Assembly: GCA_044772875.1 (NCBI GenBank)
Contig: CP173058.1
Location: 1,736,001 to 1,800,000, forward strand
DNA from: Morganella morganii_D
GTDB lineage: Bacteria; Pseudomonadota; Gammaproteobacteria; Enterobacterales; Enterobacteriaceae
Direction: 5' to 3'
DNA: 64,000 bases
Shown: piece by piece, positions 9,839-18,220 of the stretch
How positions within the stretch are numbered: the stretch's first letter is position 1
How the letters are laid out: every line of letters begins with the position of its first letter
Notes under the pieces: generated by a model
What the model saw: only the letters and a program-made list of their open reading frames with translations
What the model was told of the DNA's origin: nothing
The model's database searches: none
Program-made: the position numbers and the translations under genes

Positions 9839-9863
9839 CGGCTTCCCCCGGGAAGCCGTTTTT
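9839..9863 (+). terminator. rho-independent terminator of alaA
   Basis: The stem CGGCTTCC / GGAAGCCG (9839-9846 with 9851-9858) has a 4-base loop and a T run immediately after. It starts 17 bases past the alaA stop. Confidence 0.85.
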
Positions 9864-9936
9864 ATTTACATCCCGCCCGGAACACCGCAGAATATCTGCT
9901 CTTGTTATCAACAGATTGCTGTCAGGAATGTTGTCT

Positions 9937-10518
9937 ATGAGTTACTTTTTTGCCCATCTTTCCCGTCTGAAACTAATCACCCGCTGGCCGCTGATGCGCA
10001 ATGTGATTCAGGAAAATGTCTCTGAGCACAGCCTTCAGGTAGCTTTTGTGGCACATGCGCTGGCCGTGATTAAAAACCGAAAATTCGGCGGCACGCTCAA
10101 TCCGGAAAAAATCGCCCTGCTGGCGATGTATCATGATGCCAGTGAAGTGATCACCGGCGACCTGCCGACGCCTATCAAGTATTACAATCCGCAGATTGCA
10201 CATGAATACAAAAAAATCGAGCGGATGGCGCAAAAGAAACTGATAGCCATGATCCCCGGAGAGTTACAGGCGGATTTTGCACCGCTGATTGATGAGGATG
10301 TCCATTCGCCGGAAGATGCGGCCATTGTCAAACAGGCAGATGCCCTGTGTGCCTATCTCAAGTGTCTGGAAGAGATCGGCGCGGGCAATACCGAATTCCA
10401 TCTGGCGAAAGCCCGGCTGGAAAAAACCCTTGAAGAACGCCGCAGCCCGGAAATGGATTATTTCCGCGACGTGTTTATTCCGGGTTTCAGTCTGTCACTG
10501 GATGAAATCAGTCAGTAA
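9937..10518 (+). CDS. yfbR: 5'-deoxynucleotidase YfbR
   Basis: An HD-domain phosphohydrolase that removes phosphate from deoxyribonucleoside 5'-monophosphates. The metal ligands are visible as H31 (SEHSLQVAFVAH), H66-D67 (YHDASE) and an aspartate in KQADALCAYLK. The 193-residue product matches the family. The ATG at 9937 is chosen because AGGA lies 9 bases upstream and the homologous N terminus begins (x)SYFFAHLSRLKL; further upstream codons would overlap the alaA terminator. Confidence 0.95.
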   Translation: MSYFFAHLSRLKLITRWPLMRNVIQENVSEHSLQVAFVAHALAVIKNRKFGGTLNPEKIALLAMYHDASEVITGDLPTPIKYYNPQIAHEYKKIERMAQKKLIAMIPGELQADFAPLIDEDVHSPEDAAIVKQADALCAYLKCLEEIGAGNTEFHLAKARLEKTLEERRSPEMDYFRDVFIPGFSLSLDEISQ

Positions 10519-10550
10519 CCGGGCAGCGGCGTTTTCATCAGGGCACGCCG

Positions 10551-12380
10551 TCAGAACGGAAAGAGTAACGGGATCACCGCGATACTGATTGCCATTACCA
10601 CCAGCGTAAACGGCACGCCGATTTTCACGAAATCCCCGAAGGTGTAATTCCCCGGGCCAAGTACCAGAGTATTTACCGGTGATGAAACCGGTGTCATAAA
10701 GGCAGCCGAGGCCGCCACCCCCACCACCATAGCAAACGGCAGCGGCGAGACCTGCATTTCATGTGCGGCCTGGATAGCAATCGGCGCCATCAGAACCGCT
10801 GTCGCGGTATTCGAGATAAACAGCCCGATGGTGGCACACAGGACAAACAGAGCCGTCAGCATCACATGCGGCCCCAGATCACCGGCCACGTCCATCAGCC
10901 CGCTGACAATCAGCGTGATACCGCCGGTTTTCTGTAACGCCAGCGCAAACGGCATCATCCCCACAATCAGAATAATGCCCGGCCAGTGGATTGACCGGTA
11001 AGCACTCTCCATATCGATACAGCGGAATTTCCCCATCAGCAGGCAGGCAATCAGCGCTGCGATAAAATTCGGAATTTCATTGGTGACCATCATGGCCACC
11101 ATCAGTGCAAGACAAAACAGAGCATGCGGTGCCTGAGATGCGGCCGGTACCACAGCTTCCGCTTCCGCCGCCAGATTCAGCACAATAAAGTGACGCCGTT
11201 TGGTGGCCAGCACGCGGATAATTTTCCAGTCACCGACCACCAGCAGAATATCCCCGAGTTGCAGCGGTTCATCCACAATGTTGCCGTCAAGGGCAGAACC
11301 ACCCCGGCGCAGTCCCAGTACATTCAGTCCGTAACGGGTACGGAAGCCGATATCCCGCAGGTTTTTACCGATAAGTTCACTTTCCGGATTCAGGGAGACT
11401 TCCGCCATCCCCACGTTGCGGGAGTGTTCGGAAAAATATTCGCCGCGTAAAATCATCGGCTCCAGCATCTGCTCGGCACAAAACTCGCGCAGATCCATAT
11501 CACTGGCTGACATGTCAATCAGCAGCACATCACGATCGCGTAATTCCATGCCGCCGGTCGCGCCGACCATCACCCGCCGGAAGCGCCGCCAGCGCTCAAT
11601 CCCCACCACGTTAGCACCGTAGCGGGTGCGCAGATGCAGTTCATCCAGCGTTTTGCCGATCAGCGGCGAACCATTACGCACAGCGAGACGCCGCGCACGG
11701 CCGCTCAGTTTGTAGTCACGGATCAGATCACGGAACGTGCGCTGTACATTATCCCCTGCTTTTTCCGGCTGTTTGCTGCCCAGCCAGTGACGGGCAATTA
11801 ACATATAACCGACACCGGCCAGCAATATCAGTAACCCGACAGGCGTAATGGAGAAGAAATGAAAACCACTGATACCTTCCATTTCCAGCACACTGTTTAC
11901 CACCATATTCGGCGGCGTTGCCACCAGTGTCATCATGCCGCTGATAAGCCCGGCGAAACCGAGCGGCATCATCAGCCGCGAGGGGGAGATTTTCATGCGT
12001 GCGGATACACTGAGTACGACAGGGATAAAAATAGCCACCACGCCGGTCGAGCTCATAAACGCGCCGAGCCCGGCAACACTGACCATCAAAAACAGCAGCA
12101 GGCGGGTTTCACCGGAACCGGCCACCCGCACCAGCCAGTCCCCCATCTGGTAGGCAACGCCGGTGCGCACCAGTCCCTCCCCGATAACAAACAGGGCGGC
12201 AATCAGCAGAATATTGGGATCGCTGAAGCCGGCAACGGCTTCATTAACGGTAAGCGTACCACTCAGTACGAAGGCGGTGATCACCAGCAACGCCACAACA
12301 TCCATCCGGACTTTGTTGGTGGTAAATAAAACAATGGCGATAAACAGCAGGGTCAGCACCCACACGAGTTCCGTATTCAC
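10551..12380 (-). CDS. yfbS: SLC13/DASS-family transporter with TrkA-C domains, YfbS
   Basis: A roughly 609-residue inner-membrane protein with two membrane halves flanking a central soluble part (about 205-400) holding two RCK/TrkA-C domains. This is the YfbS type of sodium/sulfate-dicarboxylate symporter family proteins; the substrate is unknown. It is co-linear with E. coli YfbS, including the C terminus ending in LFPF. A GTG at 12380 is preferred over the upstream TTG, because GAGGA lies 5 bases before it and the family begins (x)NxEL(I/V)WVL. It converges with yfbR. Confidence 0.93.
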   Translation of the reverse strand: MNTELVWVLTLLFIAIVLFTTNKVRMDVVALLVITAFVLSGTLTVNEAVAGFSDPNILLIAALFVIGEGLVRTGVAYQMGDWLVRVAGSGETRLLLFLMVSVAGLGAFMSSTGVVAIFIPVVLSVSARMKISPSRLMMPLGFAGLISGMMTLVATPPNMVVNSVLEMEGISGFHFFSITPVGLLILLAGVGYMLIARHWLGSKQPEKAGDNVQRTFRDLIRDYKLSGRARRLAVRNGSPLIGKTLDELHLRTRYGANVVGIERWRRFRRVMVGATGGMELRDRDVLLIDMSASDMDLREFCAEQMLEPMILRGEYFSEHSRNVGMAEVSLNPESELIGKNLRDIGFRTRYGLNVLGLRRGGSALDGNIVDEPLQLGDILLVVGDWKIIRVLATKRRHFIVLNLAAEAEAVVPAASQAPHALFCLALMVAMMVTNEIPNFIAALIACLLMGKFRCIDMESAYRSIHWPGIILIVGMMPFALALQKTGGITLIVSGLMDVAGDLGPHVMLTALFVLCATIGLFISNTATAVLMAPIAIQAAHEMQVSPLPFAMVVGVAASAAFMTPVSSPVNTLVLGPGNYTFGDFVKIGVPFTLVVMAISIAVIPLLFPF

Positions 12381-12500
12381 CAACGTCCTCTTTCGTTAAT
12401 GCCCGGACAGCGAACATCCTGTCTCATCGTTTTCTGTTAATGCACAGCCCCGGTTTCCCTCATCATCTGCCCGGGTACTGTACCATGTGGTTACCGGCTA

Positions 12501-13169
12501 TCAGCCGGGGCGGCGGGTCAGCGTTACCGTACCATCCGCCGCCTTCTGAATCTCTATTTCTGTCAGTGAGTCCACCCGCATCGCCAGTTCATCCGTGCGG
12601 GGAGTCCCGGCCGGGACATGCACGGCAATCACCTGACAACCGGCATCCAGCCCGGAGAGCAGACCGGCGGTGGCATCCTCGAACACAAAACAGTCACGGG
12701 GAGCCAGACCCAGTTTTTCCGCCCCCAGCAGATAAGGCTGAGGATCCGGTTTACCACGGGTGATATTATCCGCCGTCACCCAGGCATCCGGCTCCGGCAG
12801 ATTCGCCGCACTGTGACGCGGACGGGCAATCGCCACTGAACCGGAGGTCACTATCGCCCACGGAATCTGAAGAGAAGTCAGACGCGTCAGCAGTGCCTGT
12901 GCCCCGGGCAGGTCAGTGACCTGATCACTTTCCCTGATCTCCTGCCCGGTCACCCACGCCAGTTGCGCGGCGATTTCACTCTCATCCGCATCCGGCAGAA
13001 AATGGCGGATGGACTCAACTGCCGGTTTGCCGTGAATAAAATGCTTAACATCATCCTCATCCGCACCGATACGGCGGGCAAAGGCCAGCCAGGCACGCTC
13101 CACCACCTGAAGGGAATCAGCCAGTGTACCGTCCAGATCAAATAAGAAACCTTTTGCAGTCAGTGTCAT
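12501..13169 (-). CDS. yfbT: HAD-superfamily sugar phosphatase YfbT (HxpA)
   Basis: A 222-residue haloacid-dehalogenase phosphatase that acts on small phosphorylated sugars in E. coli. The nucleophile motif FLFDLDGTLADS (D11, D13) lies at the N terminus, followed by a helical cap, the motif-II serine/threonine in IVTSGS, lysine in RGKPDP and the acidic FVFEDATAG motif. It lies between yfbU and yfbS on the same strand, 30 bases after yfbU, and may be co-transcribed with it. Confidence 0.93.
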   Translation of the reverse strand: MTLTAKGFLFDLDGTLADSLQVVERAWLAFARRIGADEDDVKHFIHGKPAVESIRHFLPDADESEIAAQLAWVTGQEIRESDQVTDLPGAQALLTRLTSLQIPWAIVTSGSVAIARPRHSAANLPEPDAWVTADNITRGKPDPQPYLLGAEKLGLAPRDCFVFEDATAGLLSGLDAGCQVIAVHVPAGTPRTDELAMRVDSLTEIEIQKAADGTVTLTRRPG

Positions 13170-13199
13170 GCGTGCCTCGCCGTTGCGGATGCCGGAATA

Positions 13200-13694
13200 T
13201 TATGCGTTAAGGATCTGATTAATTTCCACTTCACTCAGGTGATACTGACGCGGGCAATTATGCCATGCACCCAGCATACGGACATATTTATCCCACATCG
13301 GTGTCTGGGAGTTGAAGCCGTGGCTGCCGCTGTCGAAGTGGGTATAACGCCCTTCCGTATTTACCAGAAAACGCACATAACTTAAATAACGTGCTTCTGT
13401 CGCCGCATCAAAACCCAAGAAGTGAATACGGCGCGGATCGATATCTTTCGCGTCTTTCAGGTTATCGAAGGAGATACGCAGTGCGTGATACATTTCCATC
13501 ATATCAATCACACGACGGCAGATTTCTTCCGGCAGTTCGCCGAAATCGCGATCCAGCTCACGCATCTGTAGTCCGAAGCCGCGCTCAATAATGGTCTGCT
13601 GGCGGCGGTAGCGCTCGGCATTATCCGGATCCAGCATAGCCATCATTTTATACTGGTTAGAAAGGATAAGGCGTTGTGCGTTGGTCATTTCCAT
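13200..13694 (-). CDS. yfbU: YfbU family protein
   Basis: A 164-residue cytoplasmic protein nearly identical in length and sequence to E. coli YfbU (starts MEMTNAQRLILSNQYKMM, ends NQILNA). The function is not established; the E. coli protein has been linked to toxin-induced killing phenotypes, which I would not extend here. A clear AGGAG stands 8-9 bases before the ATG. Confidence 0.93.
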   Translation of the reverse strand: MEMTNAQRLILSNQYKMMAMLDPDNAERYRRQQTIIERGFGLQMRELDRDFGELPEEICRRVIDMMEMYHALRISFDNLKDAKDIDPRRIHFLGFDAATEARYLSYVRFLVNTEGRYTHFDSGSHGFNSQTPMWDKYVRMLGAWHNCPRQYHLSEVEINQILNA

Positions 13695-13872
13695 GGTGTA
13701 TCTCCTGAAAAAGTAATCCGGGGTATGGTCAGAATCATCGCATTACTCAAATCTATAAGATAGTGAAATACACACCTTTTTTGATCTCAGCGGGGAATTT
13801 CGGGTGAGTAATTATACGCAGAAGAAAAACAGGGGATTACAATAGCTGAATCGATTAATAAAGGAAGGAATT

Positions 13873-13898
13873 ATTCCGCCCGCAGAAACGGGCGGAAT
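13873..13898 (-). terminator. terminator hairpin after yfbV
   Basis: A 10-bp perfect stem (ATTCCGCCCG / CGGGCGGAAT, loop of 6) sits 11 bases past the yfbV stop. The T run is poor, so its strength is uncertain. Confidence 0.55.
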
Positions 13899-13908
13899 AC
13901 AGCAGGAC

Positions 13909-14364
13909 TTACAGGTCATCCAGAAAAGAGTTATCCAGCTGCTTAAAAGCGCGTTTCAGTAACTCCGCCAGTGCCATATAATCCGGAGTGCCTTCAACAG
14001 GCGCAATCGCAATACCTGCTTCGGCAAACTTTGCGCGGATTTCATAAAACCAGCTGAGCAGCCCGGCCGGTAATGGTGTGGCGGCGCGGCGCCCCAGCCA
14101 CCATAATCCCTGCAACGGCAGTGAGCAGGCAAACAGTGCGGTGGCAACCGCAGGCCCTAACGCCCCGCCGAGGGCTATCTGCCATGTCAGGGTAAACACC
14201 GACAACGGCGGCATAAAACGGATACCGAACTGCGTGGATTTTATGACACGACCCTCCGGAAAAACAGGGGCAAGCTGCTTCACGGCCGGCCAGGTGGCAG
14301 CATAACGTTTGCCGAGACGCAGAGCGCGGAACAGACCCGGTTTTGCCGGTGTGTTATCAGGCAT
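13909..14364 (-). CDS. yfbV: membrane protein YfbV (DUF412 family)
   Basis: A 151-residue protein with two hydrophobic helices in the middle (about 50-95), including the conserved RFMPPLSVFTLTWQIALGGALGPAVATALFACSLPLQGLWWLG. It corresponds to E. coli YfbV; a role in keeping chromosomal macrodomain Ter constrained has been reported for the homologue. The ATG at 14364 (MPDNTP) is chosen from a GAGG seven bases upstream and from family length; an ATG five codons earlier lacks a ribosome site. It is divergent from ackA. Confidence 0.92.
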   Translation of the reverse strand: MPDNTPAKPGLFRALRLGKRYAATWPAVKQLAPVFPEGRVIKSTQFGIRFMPPLSVFTLTWQIALGGALGPAVATALFACSLPLQGLWWLGRRAATPLPAGLLSWFYEIRAKFAEAGIAIAPVEGTPDYMALAELLKRAFKQLDNSFLDDL

Positions 14365-14731
14365 TATGACCTCAATCAATAAAAAACATAATAATTAAAA
14401 TATGGCTACATTCAGTCAAAATATTTTTGTAGGATTAAGTATATTTTGAAATTGCTGTCATCTGCGGGTATGCTACGCCCGTTTAATCACGGTGAAATAA
14501 TCCTGAGTTAATTATTTTGTCTGATGCTGCCTTTTTCAAGGGCAAAATGTGTGTTTTTACGCTATCACGCCTCAGGCAACAGATTGCAGCGACGATTTAT
14601 CGTTCAATATAAAAATTGCATGATGTTAATCATGAACGGCGCTGAAATATTGCGCTACGCTTAGTTAGATTACGTTTTAACCACTGTCTTAATACATAAG
14701 ACTTATCCACAACAAGATTATAGGTAATTCC
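14365..14731. promoter_or_regulatory. divergent yfbV/ackA control region
   Basis: 367 bases without a gene, AT-rich towards ackA. It holds the ackA promoter and an FNR-like palindrome listed separately. The ackA ribosome site appears as TAGG about 8 bases before ATG 14732. Nothing else is recognisable. Confidence 0.55.
14620..14633. promoter_or_regulatory. FNR-like palindrome upstream of ackA
   Basis: ATGAT-GTTA-ATCAT is a perfect inverted repeat and matches the FNR consensus TTGAT-N4-ATCAA in 8 of 10 positions. It lies about 100 bases before ackA, an operon whose expression in E. coli responds to oxygen regulators. Assignment is by sequence only. Confidence 0.35.
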
Positions 14732-15934
14732 ATGTCAAGTAAGCTGGTACTGGTACTTAACTGCGGTAGTTCTTCACTGAAATTTGCGATCATTGACCCT
14801 ACAACTGGTGATGAATATCTGACGGGTCTGGCAGAATGCTTCAACCTGCCGGAAGCACGTATCAAGTGGAAAATGGATGGTGCTAAACACGAAGCACAAT
14901 TAGGCGCGGGCGCTGCTCACAGCGAAGCACTGCGTTTCATCGTGAAAGATATCATGGGTGACAAACCTGAACTCTCAGCACAGATCGGCTGCATCGGTCA
15001 CCGTCTGGTTCACGGTGGTGAGAAATTCGCTCACTCTGTTATCGTCACTGACGAAGTTATCAAAGCAATGGAAGAGTGCTCTGCCTTTGCTCCTCTGCAC
15101 AACCCGGCTAACCTGTTAGGCGTGGAAGAAGCACTGAAAGCCTTCCCTCACCTGGCTGATAAAAACGTCGGCGTTTTCGATACCGCTTTCCATCAGACCA
15201 TGCCTGAAGAAGCTTACCTGTATGCCCTGCCGTACAGCCTGTACAAAGACCACGGCATCCGCCGCTATGGTTTCCACGGTACAAGCCATTACTTCGTCAG
15301 CCGTGAAGCGGCTAAAATGCTGAACAAACCGGTTGAAGAACTGAACGTGATCACCTGCCACTTAGGTAACGGTGGTTCTGTTGCAGCTATCGTTAACGGC
15401 GAGTGCGTGGACACCTCTATGGGTCTGACTCCGCTGGAAGGTCTGGTCATGGGTACCCGTTCCGGTGATATCGACCCGGCAATTATTTTCCATCTGCATG
15501 ATTCTATGGGCATGAGCGTTGAAGACATCAACAAAATGCTGACCAAAGAATCCGGCCTGCAGGGTCTGACTGAAGTCACCAGCGACTGCCGTTATGTTGA
15601 AGAAAACTACGGTAAACAGGCTGATGCCACCCGTGCAATGAATGTATTCTGCCATCGTCTGGCGAAATACGTCGGTGGTTACGCAACGCTGATGGAAGGC
15701 CGTCTGGACGCTATCATCTTCACCGGCGGTATCGGTGAGAACGCGGCCATGGTTCGTGAACACACGCTGGAAAAACTGGCTCTGCTGGGCTTCAAACTGG
15801 ATCACGAACGTAACCTGGCAGCCCGTTTCGGTAATGCAGGCAAAATCACCACTGATGACAGCAGCATTGCCCTGGTGATCCCGACTAACGAAGAATTAGT
15901 CATCGCACAGGATGCAGCCCGTCTGACTGCATAA
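14732..15934 (+). CDS. ackA: acetate kinase AckA
   Basis: Interconverts acetyl phosphate + ADP and acetate + ATP in the cytoplasm, completing the Pta-AckA overflow pathway. The 400-residue protein shows the ASKHA-fold signatures: the N-terminal NCGSSSLKFAI, GHRLVHGG, the catalytic region FGTSHYF preceded by the conserved arginine in RRYGFHGT, the LGNGGS phosphate motif and the adenosine motif FTGGIGENAA. It lies 72 bases ahead of pta with a hairpin in between. Confidence 0.98.
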   Translation: MSSKLVLVLNCGSSSLKFAIIDPTTGDEYLTGLAECFNLPEARIKWKMDGAKHEAQLGAGAAHSEALRFIVKDIMGDKPELSAQIGCIGHRLVHGGEKFAHSVIVTDEVIKAMEECSAFAPLHNPANLLGVEEALKAFPHLADKNVGVFDTAFHQTMPEEAYLYALPYSLYKDHGIRRYGFHGTSHYFVSREAAKMLNKPVEELNVITCHLGNGGSVAAIVNGECVDTSMGLTPLEGLVMGTRSGDIDPAIIFHLHDSMGMSVEDINKMLTKESGLQGLTEVTSDCRYVEENYGKQADATRAMNVFCHRLAKYVGGYATLMEGRLDAIIFTGGIGENAAMVREHTLEKLALLGFKLDHERNLAARFGNAGKITTDDSSIALVIPTNEELVIAQDAARLTA

Positions 15935-15944
15935 TCTTTGCTCT

Positions 15945-15973
15945 CCGCCGGCCATCGCCGGCGGATTTATTTT
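15945..15973 (+). terminator. intercistronic hairpin between ackA and pta
   Basis: The perfect 8-bp stem CCGCCGGC / GCCGGCGG with a 4-base loop is followed by ATTTATTTT. The weak T run suggests partial termination or an mRNA-stabilising element that sets the ackA to pta ratio, not a complete stop. Confidence 0.55.
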
Positions 15974-16006
15974 GAACACCGAATTGTGAAAAAATAAGAG
16001 GTTCAT

Positions 16007-18154
16007 GTGTCCCGTACTATTATCCTCATTCCTACCGGCACCAGTGTCGGCTTAAGCAGCGTCAGCCTCGGGGTTGTCCGCTCAATGGAACAAAAAGGCG
16101 TCAGCCTGAGTTTCTTCAAACCGGTTGCACAGCCGCGCCGTACAGGTATTGAAGATCAGACCACCCAGATCTTACGTGCTCACTCTTCCCTGAAGATGGC
16201 AGAGCCGCTGGATATGGATTATGTTGAAACCATGCTGACTACCAATCAGAAAGACATTCTGATGGAAGAAATCGTTGCCCGTTACCACGAGCATACTCAG
16301 GGTGCGGAAGTGATCCTGATTGAAGGCCTGGTACCGACCCGCAACTATCCGCATGCTCAGTCCCTGAACTACGATATCGCCCAGACTCTGGGTGCGGAAA
16401 TCGTTTTCGTGACAGCACCGGGCAATGACACCGCAGCGGAAATCAAAGAGCGTCTGGAACTGATCCGCAACGAATTCGGTGGTCACAAGAACACCAATAT
16501 CGCCGGCGTTATCGTTAACAAAGTTAACGCACCGGTTGATGAGCAGGGCCGTACCCGTCCTGACCTGTCAGAAATCTTTGATGATTCTTCCAAAGCGACT
16601 ATCGCTCACCTGAGCGCGGATGATCTGAAATCCCTGCCTCTGCCGGTTGTCGGCAGTGTACCGTGGAACTTCGAACTGATTGCCACCCGTGCAATCGACA
16701 TGGCGAACCACCTGGGCGCGAAAATCATTAACGAAGGCGACATCAAAACCCGCCGTGTGAAATCTGTGACTTTCTGTGCACGCAGCATCCCTCATATGCT
16801 GGAGCACTTCCGTCCGGGTTCTCTGCTGGTGACTTCTGCTGACCGTCCTGACGTGCTGGTTTCCGCCTGCCTGGCAGCAATGAACGGCGTGGAAATCGGT
16901 GCGATCCTGCTGACCGGCGGTTATGAAATCGACGACAGCATCGCCAGACTGTGCGAACGTGCTTTCGAGACCGGTTTGCCAATCTTCACTGTGAACAGCA
17001 ACACCTGGCAGACTTCGCTGAATCTGCAAAGCTTCAGCCTGGAAGTCCCTGCGGATGACCGTGAGCGCATCGAACTGGTTCAGAACTACGTGGCAAGCCA
17101 CATCGATACCAAATGGATCGATTCTCTGGTTGCAGATTCTGAGCGTCCGAACCGTCTGTCACCACCGGCATTCCGTTACCTGTTAACCGAACTGGCACGC
17201 AAAGCGAAAAAACGCGTTGTTCTGCCTGAAGGTGATGAGCCGCGTACTATCAAAGCAGCGGCTATCTGTGCTGAACGTGGTCTGGCGACCTGCGTACTGT
17301 TAGGCGATCCGGAAGAAATCCGCCGCGTTGCTGCCGCACAGGGCGTGACTCTGGGCACCGGTATCGAACTGGTTAATCCGGCTGATATCCGCGAGCTGTA
17401 TGTTCCGCGTCTGGTTGAACTGCGTAAAAACAAAGGCATGACCGAAGTGGTTGCCCGCGAGCAGTTACAGGACAACGTCGTACTGGGTACGATGATGCTG
17501 GAGCAGGATAAAGTTGACGGTCTGGTTTCCGGTGCGGTTCACACTACTGCGAACACCATTCGTCCGCCGTTACAGTTAATCAAAACTGCACCGGGCAGCT
17601 CACTGGTTTCTTCTGTCTTCTTCATGCTGATGCCGGAAGAAGTCCTGGTCTACGGTGACTGTGCAATCAACCCGGATCCGAACCCTGAACAGCTGGCAGA
17701 AATTGCCATCCAGTCTGCTGACTCTGTGAAAGCATTCGGTATCGACCCGCGCGTTGCGATGATCTCTTACTCTACCGGAACTTCCGGCCAGGGTGATGAT
17801 GTTGAGAAAGTCCGCGAAGCGACCCGTATTGCCAAGGAAAAACGTCCTGACCTGTGCATCGACGGTCCGTTACAGTATGACGCCGCCGTGATGGCTGACG
17901 TTGCGAAAACCAAAGCACCGGACTCTCCGGTTGCAGGTAAAGCAAACGTCTTCATCTTCCCTGACCTGAACACCGGTAACACCACTTACAAAGCGGTTCA
18001 GCGTTCAGCAGACCTGGTCTCTATCGGACCAATGCTCCAGGGTATGCGCAAACCGGTTAACGACCTGTCCCGTGGTGCGTTAGTTGATGATATCGCGTAC
18101 ACCATCGCACTGACTGCTATTCAGGCAGCTCAGGACGAAGCGAAGAAAAAATAA
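16007..18154 (+). CDS. pta: phosphate acetyltransferase Pta
   Basis: Converts acetyl-CoA + phosphate to acetyl phosphate + CoA. It is the 715-residue long enterobacterial form: an N-terminal DethiobiotinSynthetase/P-loop-like domain (IPTGTSVGLSSVSLG at residue 8), a central DRTGG regulatory domain (about 215-330) and the catalytic PTA_PTB domain from about 390 to the end (LPEGDEPRTIKAA, TANTIRPPLQLIKTAPG). The start is GTG 16007, preceded by GAGG; an ATG two bases earlier is out of frame. Confidence 0.98.
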   Translation: MSRTIILIPTGTSVGLSSVSLGVVRSMEQKGVSLSFFKPVAQPRRTGIEDQTTQILRAHSSLKMAEPLDMDYVETMLTTNQKDILMEEIVARYHEHTQGAEVILIEGLVPTRNYPHAQSLNYDIAQTLGAEIVFVTAPGNDTAAEIKERLELIRNEFGGHKNTNIAGVIVNKVNAPVDEQGRTRPDLSEIFDDSSKATIAHLSADDLKSLPLPVVGSVPWNFELIATRAIDMANHLGAKIINEGDIKTRRVKSVTFCARSIPHMLEHFRPGSLLVTSADRPDVLVSACLAAMNGVEIGAILLTGGYEIDDSIARLCERAFETGLPIFTVNSNTWQTSLNLQSFSLEVPADDRERIELVQNYVASHIDTKWIDSLVADSERPNRLSPPAFRYLLTELARKAKKRVVLPEGDEPRTIKAAAICAERGLATCVLLGDPEEIRRVAAAQGVTLGTGIELVNPADIRELYVPRLVELRKNKGMTEVVAREQLQDNVVLGTMMLEQDKVDGLVSGAVHTTANTIRPPLQLIKTAPGSSLVSSVFFMLMPEEVLVYGDCAINPDPNPEQLAEIAIQSADSVKAFGIDPRVAMISYSTGTSGQGDDVEKVREATRIAKEKRPDLCIDGPLQYDAAVMADVAKTKAPDSPVAGKANVFIFPDLNTGNTTYKAVQRSADLVSIGPMLQGMRKPVNDLSRGALVDDIAYTIALTAIQAAQDEAKKK

Positions 18155-18185
18155 GTTCTGCTGACTGAAAAGCCACAGACAATAA

Positions 18186-18217
18186 TCCCGGCCGGGTTTC
18201 CCTGCCGGGATTTTTTT
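18186..18217 (+). terminator. rho-independent terminator of ackA-pta
   Basis: The stem TCCCGGC / GCCGGGA (18186-18192 with 18204-18210) is followed by seven T. It starts 32 bases after the pta stop and just before the convergent M48 gene. Confidence 0.85.
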
Positions 18218-18220
18218 GTA

